Positions 5,965-10,664 of a stretch of DNA of 10,664 bases are shown here, piece by piece; position 1 is the first letter of the stretch, and each line of letters begins with the position of its first letter. The translations under genes were made by a program, and so were the position numbers. The DNA lies in assembly GCA_947630315.1 (NCBI GenBank), contig CANRHA010000045.1, positions 1-10,664 on the forward strand. The letters are read 5' to 3'. The notes below the pieces were generated by a model. That model saw only the letters and a list, made by a program, of their open reading frames with translations. It had not been told where the DNA came from and did not search any database. The DNA is from an uncultured Clostridia bacterium (GTDB lineage Bacteria > Bacillota > Clostridia > Oscillospirales > Ruminococcaceae).

Positions 5965-8577
5965 TCATTCACTCCATTTTCTGCCGTAATAGGCGTTGAG
6001 GTACATCTGTTTGATCTCGCTCATCAAAGGATATCTCGGGTTTGCGCCGGTGCATTGGTCGTCAAAGGCGTTTTCGACCATGCTGTCGAGCCGCGCCAGG
6101 AAGTCCTCCTCGTTCGGAACGTAGTCTTTTATGGTGGGCTTTATGCCTATGGCCTCTTTCAGCTTGTCTATTTCCTTTATGAGGTTTTTGACCTTCTGCT
6201 GATCGTCGCGGCCGCCGAGGCCCAAAGTTTCGGCGACCTGAGCGTATCTGCGTAGGGCGTGAGGGTAGGCGTACTGCGGGAATGTTCCCATTTTAGCGGG
6301 CACCTCCGCAGAGTTGAAGCGTATAACTTCATCTATAAGCAGGGCGTTTGCTATGCCGTGGGCGATGTGGTGATATGCGCCGAGCTTATGGGCCATAGAA
6401 TGACATACGCCCAGGAAAGCGTTTGCGAACGCCATTCCGGCCATTGTCGCTGCGTTGGCCATCTTTTCCCTCGCTTCGGCGTCGGAGCCGTTGTTATATG
6501 CGCGGGGAAGGTATTCAAAGATTATCTTCAAAGCCTGAAGCGCAAGGCCGTCGGTGTAATCGGTCGCCATCACCGAGGCGTAGGCTTCAAGGGCGTGAGT
6601 TACAGCGTCTATACCCGAGGCGGCGGTAAGGCCCTTAGGCGCAGACATGTGGAAATCGGTGTCGATGATCGCCATGTCGGGCAGAAGCTCGTAATCGGCA
6701 AGGGGATACTTTACCCCGGTCGTCTCGTCGGTTATTACCGCGAACGGAGTTACCTCCGAGCCGGTGCCGGCCGAGGTCGGGATAGCGGCAAAGTAAGCCT
6801 TTTCGCCCATCGTCGGGAACTTGTATATCCTCTTTCTTATGTCCGAGAAGCGCATGGCCATATCGGCGAAGTCCGCGTCGGGGTGTTCGTATAATACCCA
6901 CATTATCTTTCCGGCGTCCATAGCCGAGCCGCCGCCGAGCGCGATTATAAGGTCGGGCTCAAAGCTTCTCATCGCCGCCGCGCCGGCCTTAGCCGAGGCA
7001 AGGGTCGGGTCGGGTTCGACGTCGAAGAAGCAGGTGTATTTTATTCCAAGCTCTGAGAGCTTATCCTCGATAGGCTTTGTGTAGCCGTTTTTGTAGAGGA
7101 AGCTGTCGGTGACTATAAACGCGCGCTTTTTGCCCATTTCGCCGAGTTCGGCGAGGGCGGTAGGCAGGCAGCCTTTTTTGATGTATACCTTTTCGGGTGC
7201 GCGGAACCAGAGCATGTTCTCTCTCCTTTCGGCGACGGTTTTAATGTTCAGAAGATGTTTAACGCCTACGTTATCCGATACCGAGTTGCCGCCCCATGAG
7301 CCGCAGCCCAAAGTGAGCGAGGGGGCGAGCCTGAAGTTATAGAGGTCGCCTATGCCGCCCTGAGAGGAGGGGGTGTTTACAAGTATGCGGCAGGTCTTCA
7401 TTCTCTCGGCAAATTCCATCAGCTTTTCCTGCTCGGTGTTTACGTTGAGGTATATCGACGAGGTGTGTCCGAATCCGCCGTCGGCGATAAGCCTTTCGGC
7501 CTTTTTAAAGGCGTCCTCAATGTCCTTAGCCTTGTACATGGCAAGGACCGGCGAGAGCTTTTCATGTGCGAACTCCTCGGAAAGCTCAACGCTTTCGACC
7601 TCGCCTATGAGGATCTTTGTCGCCTCGGGAACGTCTACCCCGCAGAGTTTAGCTATAGTAGCCGCGCGCTGACCGACTATCTTTGCGTTCAGAGCGCCGT
7701 TTATGATCATAGTATGCCTTACCTTGTCGGTCTCCTCGGGGTTTAAGAAGTAGCAGCCGCGGCGGGAGAACTCCTCTTTAACGGCGGCGTAAACGTCTTC
7801 AAGAACTATTACCGACTGTTCCGAAGCGCAGATCATTCCGTTGTCGAAGGTCTTTGAATGGATAATGGAGTTTACCGCTAAGAGAATGTCCGCGGTGCTG
7901 TCGATTATCGCGGGGGTGTTGCCCGCGCCTACGCCCAAGGCGGGCTTGCCGCTCGAATAGGCCGATTTTACCATTCCCGCGCCGCCGGTGGCCAGAATTA
8001 TATCCGCCTCGCGCATCAAAAGGTTGGTCATCTCGAGGGTCGGAACGTCTATCCAGCCGATAATTCCCTCCGGCGCGCCGGCCTCTACCGCGGCTTCAAG
8101 GACTATCCTTGCCGCCTCGATGGTCGATTTTTTTGCTCTCGGGTGAGGGCTGATGATTATTCCGTTGCGGGTCTTTAGAGAGATCAGCGTCTTGAATATA
8201 GCCGTAGAGGTCGGGTTAGTGGTGGGGATGACCGCCGCTATAACGCCTATAGGTTCGGCTATCTTCATCATTCCGCCGGCCTTGTCCTCCTCGATAACTC
8301 CGCAGGTCTTGAAGTCCTTGTACTGGTTGTAGATGTACTCGCTGGCGTAGTGATTCTTTATTACCTTGTCCTCAACAACGCCCATGCCGGTCTCTTCGAC
8401 GGCCATCTTTGCGAGGGGTATTCTTGCGCGGTTGGCCGCCGTTGCCGCCGCAAGAAAGATCCTGTCGACCTCGGCCTGAGAGTATTCGGCAAAGCGCGTC
8501 TGCGCCTCACGCACGCGCTTTATTACCTCTTCAAGCTTTGGAACGCTGTCGACCGTCTCATACTTTCTTTTTTCCAT
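5965..8577 (-). CDS. adhE: Bifunctional acetaldehyde-CoA/alcohol dehydrogenase
   Basis: 870 residues, the standard AdhE length. The enzyme reduces acetyl-CoA to acetaldehyde and then to ethanol, reoxidising two NADH; AdhE proteins form cytoplasmic spirosomes. The N-terminal aldehyde dehydrogenase half (1-440) has the catalytic Cys250 in KTFDNGMICASEQS and the conserved PTTNPTSTAIFK (118-129). The C-terminal iron-dependent alcohol dehydrogenase half (about 455-870) has GGGSAMDAGK (548-557), PTSAGTGSEVTPFAV (600-614), and metal ligands Asp657, His661, His726 and His740 in GIDAVTHALEAY and HSMAHKLGAYHHIAHG. The ATG at 8577 is set by an AGGAGG 7 nt upstream. The gap to the upstream phosphoesterase is only 27 nt with no terminator, so the two are probably cotranscribed. 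I see no Rex-type operator (TTGTTAA...TTAACAA) near it or near the operon promoter. Confidence 0.97.
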   Translation of the reverse strand: MEKRKYETVDSVPKLEEVIKRVREAQTRFAEYSQAEVDRIFLAAATAANRARIPLAKMAVEETGMGVVEDKVIKNHYASEYIYNQYKDFKTCGVIEEDKAGGMMKIAEPIGVIAAVIPTTNPTSTAIFKTLISLKTRNGIIISPHPRAKKSTIEAARIVLEAAVEAGAPEGIIGWIDVPTLEMTNLLMREADIILATGGAGMVKSAYSSGKPALGVGAGNTPAIIDSTADILLAVNSIIHSKTFDNGMICASEQSVIVLEDVYAAVKEEFSRRGCYFLNPEETDKVRHTMIINGALNAKIVGQRAATIAKLCGVDVPEATKILIGEVESVELSEEFAHEKLSPVLAMYKAKDIEDAFKKAERLIADGGFGHTSSIYLNVNTEQEKLMEFAERMKTCRILVNTPSSQGGIGDLYNFRLAPSLTLGCGSWGGNSVSDNVGVKHLLNIKTVAERRENMLWFRAPEKVYIKKGCLPTALAELGEMGKKRAFIVTDSFLYKNGYTKPIEDKLSELGIKYTCFFDVEPDPTLASAKAGAAAMRSFEPDLIIALGGGSAMDAGKIMWVLYEHPDADFADMAMRFSDIRKRIYKFPTMGEKAYFAAIPTSAGTGSEVTPFAVITDETTGVKYPLADYELLPDMAIIDTDFHMSAPKGLTAASGIDAVTHALEAYASVMATDYTDGLALQALKIIFEYLPRAYNNGSDAEAREKMANAATMAGMAFANAFLGVCHSMAHKLGAYHHIAHGIANALLIDEVIRFNSAEVPAKMGTFPQYAYPHALRRYAQVAETLGLGGRDDQQKVKNLIKEIDKLKEAIGIKPTIKDYVPNEEDFLARLDSMVENAFDDQCTGANPRYPLMSEIKQMYLNAYYGRKWSE

Positions 8578-8604
8578 ATATATCCTCCTATATAAAAATC
8601 ATTC

Positions 8605-9153
8605 TTAACCTATTTCGCGCGAGTCGTACCGATTGCCCTGAAGCGAGGTCCAGTTGAGGGTTCTGCCCTCCCAGAGGATAAAGCCTTTAGGGCTGCCCAC
8701 TTTAGGGATAGAAACCGACCCGGGGTTTGCGTAAACTACACCGTTTTTGACGGTGTTGTCCGGAACGTGAGTGTGGCCGTAAAACAGAATATCCACCCCT
8801 CCGAGCGGCGCGTTATCCATATTTTTGTGGCCGTGTATCGCGAGCGCGGCAAGGCCGCCGTTTTCTATCAGCGCGGTTTCGGACATCATCGGGAAGTCGA
8901 GGACCATCTGGTCCACCTCGCTGTCGCAGTTGCCTTTTATCGCCATGATACTGCCGGCGTACGGGTTGAGCATATCCGCGACGGCTTTTGGGTCGTATCC
9001 GTCGCAGAGGCCGTTTCGCGGGCCGTGGTACAAAATATCTCCCAGCAGGAGGAGCTTTTTTGCGCCGGAACTTTCAAAGCGTTCAAGAAGCCTGCGGCAG
9101 TAAAGCGCCGAGCCGTGGATATCCGACGCTATCATTATCAACAATATTTTCAC
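8605..9153 (-). CDS. yfcE: YfcE-type metallophosphoesterase
   Basis: 182 residues of the calcineurin-like YfcE/MJ0936 phosphodiesterase family; members hydrolyse small phosphodiesters with a dinuclear metal centre, physiological substrate unknown. All blocks are present: SDIHGS (Asp11, His13), LGDILYHGP (Asp39), GNCDSEVD (74-81), IHGHK (His107, His109), GHTHVP (126-131) and NPGSVSIPK (143-151). The start is uncertain. GTG at 9153 has GAGG 8 nt upstream and gives MKILLIMIASDIHG; TTG codons at 9144 and 9141, spaced from GGGGGTG, or ATG at 9135 would give shorter N-termini close to the usual family start. It is the first gene after the promoter at 9182-9210 and 27 nt ahead of adhE. Confidence 0.92.
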   Translation of the reverse strand: MKILLIMIASDIHGSALYCRRLLERFESSGAKKLLLLGDILYHGPRNGLCDGYDPKAVADMLNPYAGSIMAIKGNCDSEVDQMVLDFPMMSETALIENGGLAALAIHGHKNMDNAPLGGVDILFYGHTHVPDNTVKNGVVYANPGSVSIPKVGSPKGFILWEGRTLNWTSLQGNRYDSREIG

Positions 9154-9181
9154 CCCCGGACCCTCTGCTTATACATATTAC

Positions 9182-9210
9182 AATATATCAGAAACCCGCG
9201 TTAAAGTCAA
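9182..9210 (-). promoter_or_regulatory. Sigma-A promoter of the yfcE-adhE-kinase-aro-pheA cluster
   Basis: On the minus strand: TTGACT (9205-9210), a 17-nt spacer, TATATT (9182-9187). The start site would be near 9175, about 22 nt before the GTG of the phosphoesterase gene. No other good promoter was seen within the cluster, so all five genes may depend on it. Confidence 0.7.
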
Positions 9211-9238
9211 TAAACCCGCGCTGTTTCGGCGTTTAATA

Positions 9239-9271
9239 CAAAAAAATCCGACTCGGCAGCCGCTGAGTCGG
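9239..9271 (-). terminator. Intrinsic terminator of the small membrane protein gene
   Basis: On the minus strand CCGACTC pairs with GAGTCGG (9265-9271 with 9248-9254) around a 10-nt loop, followed by ATTTTTTTG. It lies 8 nt beyond the stop of the gene at 9280-9750 and isolates it from the downstream yfcE promoter. Confidence 0.85.
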
Positions 9272-9279
9272 AAATTTTA

Positions 9280-9750
9280 TCACTTAGCCGCGCCGCCGAG
9301 GGCGGAGTCGCGTATTTCTTTTATTATCCTTGCGGCCTCGGGGCTTGAGAGGTCGTCTTTAAGGAGGGTTATCGCCTTAAGGATATCGTCCGCCCGGGGG
9401 ATCACCGCCTCGCGGTTTATGAGCATAGCTTCCGAGACCGAATAGCAGTTTTCGGCGGCCGCCGGGCCGATAAAATCGCCCTTGACCTTTGTCATGCCCT
9501 CATAAGCGAGGACCGAGAAGGCGTGAAAGTTTTCCGCCGCGCGGTTCCAGTCGTCGGCGCTTTGGGTCGACGAATAGTTTTCGAGCGCTTCGGCGGCGAG
9601 GGAAAGGTGGCGTTCCGCCGAGAAGCCGATCTTTTTGGATTCATAGTTATCCTTTATCACCGCCGAGAGCCAGAAGATGCAGAACACCACGGCGACAAAA
9701 AACCACAGCAGCAGCATGAGCTTATTTTTGGTTGATTTTGATATCTTCAT
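9280..9750 (-). CDS. Hypothetical single-pass membrane protein
   Basis: 156 residues, family not recognised. A short basic N-terminus (KISKSTKNK) leads into one hydrophobic helix (about 11-31, LMLLLWFFVAVVFCIFWLSAV), then a mainly helical, charged domain rich in Ala and Glu (about 45-156), including EALENYSSTQSADDWNRAAENF. The helix is probably a signal anchor with the rest outside the membrane, since positive charges precede it. GGAAGG lies 8 nt upstream of the ATG at 9750. It is monocistronic, bounded by the terminator at 9239-9271, and divergent from the small RNA promoter at 9769. Its own promoter was not found and would have to overlap the first small RNA unit. Confidence 0.75.
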   Translation of the reverse strand: MKISKSTKNKLMLLLWFFVAVVFCIFWLSAVIKDNYESKKIGFSAERHLSLAAEALENYSSTQSADDWNRAAENFHAFSVLAYEGMTKVKGDFIGPAAAENCYSVSEAMLINREAVIPRADDILKAITLLKDDLSSPEAARIIKEIRDSALGGAAK

Positions 9751-9768
9751 AATAATAGCCTTCCGGGG

Positions 9769-9796
9769 TTGACATTTGGGGGAAATGTGGTATAAT
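9769..9796 (+). promoter_or_regulatory. Strong promoter of small RNA unit 1
   Basis: Perfect TTGACA (9769-9774), 16-nt spacer, perfect TATAAT (9791-9796) with an extended -10 TG. Within the spacer, CATTT and AAATG (9773-9787) form an inverted repeat around GGGGG, a possible operator. The 30-nt block from TTGACA through TATAATAA is identical to that of unit 3. Confidence 0.85.
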
Positions 9797-9802
9797 AAAC
9801 TT

Positions 9803-9903
9803 GACAGCGGGGGCCCGACGGGTCGCTGCGTTGGGTTATTTTACGTTAGGTTTTTCTAACGCGTGAGCCCTCTGTTGCAGCAGACGGCTCACTTTTCTTT
9901 TTT
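9803..9903 (+). ncRNA. Small RNA unit 1 (candidate, about 100 nt)
   Basis: Predicted from a consensus promoter 7 nt upstream and an intrinsic terminator at the end. Three hairpins: CAGCG/CGCTG (9805-9828) enclosing CCC-GAC-GGG; CGTTAG/CTAACG (9844-9861) with a T-rich loop; and the terminator (9863-9892). No start codon with an SD was found, so it is likely noncoding. It resembles unit 2 in the order of elements and in the CCCGACGGG hairpin. I do not recognise the family; 5' and 3' ends are inferred. Confidence 0.7.
9863..9903 (+). terminator. Intrinsic terminator of small RNA unit 1
   Basis: GTGAGCC/GGCTCAC (7 bp), a C/C mismatch, TCTG/CAGA (4 bp) and a 6-nt loop, followed by TTTTCTTTTTT. 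Confidence 0.9.
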
Positions 9904-9928
9904 GCGGGATAACCGCCCTTTCCGCCGC

Positions 9929-9956
9929 TTGACATTTCCCAAAAAGATGATATAAT
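9929..9956 (+). promoter_or_regulatory. Strong promoter of small RNA unit 2
   Basis: Perfect TTGACA (9929-9934), 16-nt spacer, perfect TATAAT (9951-9956), TG extended -10. The first bases CATTT match units 1 and 3, but the rest of the spacer differs (CCCAAAAAGATGA), so the inverted repeat of units 1 and 3 is not preserved. Confidence 0.85.
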
Positions 9957-9962
9957 ATAGGT

Positions 9963-10065
9963 AAGTGAGGAGACCCGACGGGTTGCCGAACGATGCGTGT
10001 ATGTTAGTTTTTCATGCTAACGAACGAGCCGCTTGTGTTTCGGACAAACGGCTCGTTTTTATTTT
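9963..10065 (+). ncRNA. Small RNA unit 2 (candidate, about 100 nt)
   Basis: Same layout as unit 1: ACCC-GAC-GGGT hairpin (9973-9983), a GTTAG/CTAAC hairpin (10003-10021) with a T-rich loop, and a terminator. The loop-proximal CCCGACGGG core is identical to unit 1, while flanking stems and terminator sequence differ but keep pairing, as expected for paralogous structured RNAs. A minus-strand 18-codon frame inside it has no SD and is not considered a gene. Confidence 0.7.
10025..10065 (+). terminator. Intrinsic terminator of small RNA unit 2
   Basis: CGAGCCG/CGGCTCG (7 bp), a C/A mismatch, TTGT/ACAA (4 bp) and a 7-nt loop, followed by TTTTTATTTT. The architecture matches that of unit 1, with different bases. 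Confidence 0.9.
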
Positions 10066-10078
10066 CATTGAGCCGCGC

Positions 10079-10106
10079 TTGACATTTGGGGGAAATGTGG
10101 TATAAT
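10079..10106 (+). promoter_or_regulatory. Strong promoter of small RNA unit 3
   Basis: TTGACA (10079-10084), 16-nt spacer with the CATTT/AAATG inverted repeat (10083-10097), TATAAT (10101-10106) with extended -10; identical to unit 1 over 30 nt. Confidence 0.85.
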
Positions 10107-10112
10107 AATGGC

Positions 10113-10191
10113 AAAGAGCCGATTTGGCTCAGCGAAAATATCTTGTTACAAAAAGTAACCGCCACTTTGGAGAGCCGGCGGTTACTTTTTT
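10113..10191 (+). ncRNA. Small RNA unit 3, candidate antisense RNA to the hydrophobic peptide mRNA
   Basis: About 80 nt from the predicted start to the T-run. Its body differs from units 1 and 2: GAGCC/GGCTC hairpin (10116-10130), GTTAC-AAAAA-GTAAC hairpin (10145-10159), then a 9-bp terminator whose 5' arm (10155-10163) overlaps the second hairpin, so the two are mutually exclusive. Its last roughly 40 nt are complementary to the 3' end of the convergent transcript encoding the 23-residue peptide, as in type I antitoxins of the TxpA/RatA and BsrG/SR4 kind. The antitoxin role is inference. Confidence 0.65.
10155..10191 (+). terminator. Bidirectional terminator shared by unit 3 and the convergent small ORF
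   Basis: GTAACCGCC (10155-10163) pairs with GGCGGTTAC (10177-10185), 13-nt loop. T6 follows on the + strand (10186-10191) and, on the minus strand, T5 (plus-strand A at 10150-10154). It can end transcripts from both directions and so creates a 3'-3' overlap of about 40 nt. Confidence 0.88.
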
Positions 10192-10253
10192 ATGGTTTTG
10201 AATATCTCAAGAATGATAAATGCTAAGACGATTATAAGTATCAGTTCTTCCAT
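10182..10253 (-). CDS. Small hydrophobic peptide, candidate type I toxin (23 aa)
   Basis: An ORF of 23 codons starting ATG at 10253: MEEL, a run of Leu, Ile, Val, Ala and Phe forming one short membrane helix (residues 4-15, LILIIVLAFIIL), then EIFKTIKK with a basic end. The SD AGGGGGTGG (10260-10268) is 6 nt upstream, and a TTGACA-17-TATAAT promoter lies at 10309-10337. The stop TAA sits inside the stem of the shared terminator. Size, single helix with charged C-terminus, strong own promoter, partly occluded SD and a convergent small RNA are typical of Gram-positive type I toxins that act at the membrane. I cannot name a family; it could instead be a small membrane regulator. Confidence 0.65.
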   Translation of the reverse strand: MEELILIIVLAFIILEIFKTIKK

Positions 10254-10259
10254 TCGCAA

Positions 10260-10279
10260 CCACCCCCTGTTCGTGGGGC
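10260..10279 (-). promoter_or_regulatory. SD-sequestering hairpin upstream of the small peptide ORF
   Basis: On the minus strand CCCC (10275-10278) can pair with the G-run of the SD (10263-10267) around the loop ACGAACA, with possible extension by a G-U pair. It would lower ribosome access, a feature known for several type I toxin mRNAs. The stem is short (4-5 bp, all G-C). Confidence 0.5.
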
Positions 10280-10308
10280 TTCGCCGCATCAACTCTTTGC
10301 CATGGAAA

Positions 10309-10337
10309 ATTATACTTTATAATTGCAGTCTTGTCAA
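10309..10337 (-). promoter_or_regulatory. Consensus promoter of the small peptide mRNA
   Basis: On the minus strand, perfect TTGACA (10332-10337), 17-nt spacer, perfect TATAAT (10309-10314). Initiation near 10302 gives an mRNA of about 150 nt ending at the terminator near 10150. The early transcript contains ATGGCAAAGAG, also found at the start of small RNA unit 3. Confidence 0.8.
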
Positions 10338-10350
10338 TCGGCCGCATCAA

Positions 10351-10380
10351 GAAGATAGATATTAGATATTAGATGTTAGA
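10351..10380. repeat. AGATATTAGATGTTAGA low-complexity tract
   Basis: Degenerate TTAGATAT/TTAGATGT steps. With the reverse-complement tract at 10464-10526 it flanks an otherwise featureless 80-nt stretch holding only a GTCACC-TTC-GGTGAC hairpin (10391-10405) without a T-run. Confidence 0.5.
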
Positions 10381-10463
10381 ATTTCAAGGGGTCACCTTCG
10401 GTGACAGATTTGAATGTGGGGGATAATGCGGGCAGAAAGGACACTCCCCAAAGCCTTTTTCGA

Positions 10464-10526
10464 TCCTCTAACATCTATCCTCTATCATCTATATTCTAAC
10501 ACCTATCCTCTAACATCTAACATCTA
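10464..10526. repeat. CTAACATCTATCCTC low-complexity tract, runs into the proS stop
   Basis: About eight degenerate units of TAACATC/TATCCTC (TAGATGTTAGAGGATAG on the other strand). It begins at the proS stop codon, which itself is a TAG of the repeat, so the tract lies in the 3' UTR of proS. It is inverted relative to the tract at 10351-10380. Confidence 0.5.
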
Positions 10527-10664
10527 ATATGCTTTCCCCCACACCACCATGCACTGAGCGGGTTTGCCGCAGCAGACGCACTTGTCGTCGATCTGCTCCT
10601 GATCGAAGGGTATGCAGCGGCTGCCGGCGCCGGTCTGCTCGAAAGCTATGTCGGCGCGATCATG
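10524..10664 (-). CDS. proS: Prolyl-tRNA synthetase, C-terminal end (partial)
   Basis: The last 46 codons of a gene whose 5' part lies beyond the window. The residues TGAGSRCIPFDQ, then CVCCGKPAQCMV and the terminal GKAY, match the C-terminal zinc-binding segment and Tyr end typical of the eukaryote/archaeal-like (type 3) ProRS found in many Clostridia and other bacteria. Cys residues in RCIPF and CVCCGK are candidate zinc ligands. The enzyme charges tRNA-Pro in the cytoplasm. The call rests on this short C-terminal stretch only. No convincing terminator follows; a repeat tract begins at the stop. Confidence 0.8.
   Translation of the reverse strand, partial: HDRADIAFEQTGAGSRCIPFDQEQIDDKCVCCGKPAQCMVVWGKAY

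Noticed and set aside
6259..6894. Long open frame opposite adhE (211 codons)
   Set aside because: It is a shadow frame of a strongly conserved gene with matching codon bias; no SD or known domain.
8578..8604. Rex-type redox operator ahead of adhE
   Set aside because: The 27-nt gap contains only the SD and A/T-rich sequence; no TTGTTAA/TTAACAA inverted repeat.
9801..9806. Second TTGACA just after the unit 1 -10
   Set aside because: No -10 element at 16-18 nt downstream; the site overlaps the first hairpin of the RNA.
10008..10064. 18-codon minus-strand frame inside small RNA unit 2, a possible second toxin
   Set aside because: No SD, no promoter on that strand, not hydrophobic, and it simply reads through the terminator stem.
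10391..10405. GTCACC-TTC-GGTGAC hairpin as terminator of proS
   Set aside because: No T-run on either side, and it is over 100 nt from the proS stop.

Overview
The window looks like chromosomal DNA from a moderately GC-rich, Gram-positive anaerobe, most likely a gut or rumen Clostridia member (Oscillospirales/Ruminococcaceae-like). The evidence is an ECF-type biotin transporter BioY, an XRE-type regulator fused to a membrane domain, a full-length bifunctional AdhE, a P-protein (chorismate mutase-prephenate dehydratase) next to a type I-beta DAHP synthase relative, consensus sigma-A promoters and AGGAGG-type ribosome binding sites. The taxonomic call is inference; no rRNA or other marker is present except the last 46 codons of proS.

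Left part (1-2056): bioY is the only convincing gene. It sits among repeats: copies of an imperfect unit (GGTATTCG, an AAATTTCC/GGAAATTT hairpin, CTCATGCTATT, then a 22-bp CCCCTCCCC/GGGGAGGGG palindrome), two inverted copies of a five-hairpin GC-rich array (171-256 and 1570-1653), and low-complexity TAGATGTTAGA-like tracts. A membrane-anchored XRE regulator (2057-2947, + strand) with its own promoter closes this part.

Middle (3073-9210): a co-directional minus-strand cluster reads yfcE-like phosphoesterase > adhE > APH-fold kinase > DAHP synthase-like gene > pheA. Junctions are tight (27 nt, ATGA-type overlap or nearly so, 9 nt, 11-nt overlap), and a good sigma-A promoter lies upstream of the phosphoesterase. 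The DAHP synthase-like protein has lost three of the four metal ligands of its family, and the chorismate mutase domain of PheA lacks the usual active-site Lys and the Gln/Glu. The prephenate dehydratase and ACT domains look intact.

Right part (9240-10664): a small single-pass membrane protein gene with an intrinsic terminator, then three tandem short transcription units. Each has TTGACA - 16 nt - TATAAT with an extended -10, followed by about 80-100 nt of structured RNA ending in an intrinsic terminator. Units 1 and 2 share a CCC-GAC-GGG hairpin and terminators of the same architecture with different sequences. Unit 3 converges on a 23-codon hydrophobic ORF on the minus strand (10182-10253), which has its own TTGACA-17-TATAAT promoter, a strong SD partly hidden in a hairpin, and a stop codon inside the bidirectional terminator shared with the RNA. 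This layout resembles a type I toxin-antitoxin locus and is, with the degenerate DAHP synthase/chorismate mutase pair, the most interesting part of the window. The window ends inside proS (minus strand).
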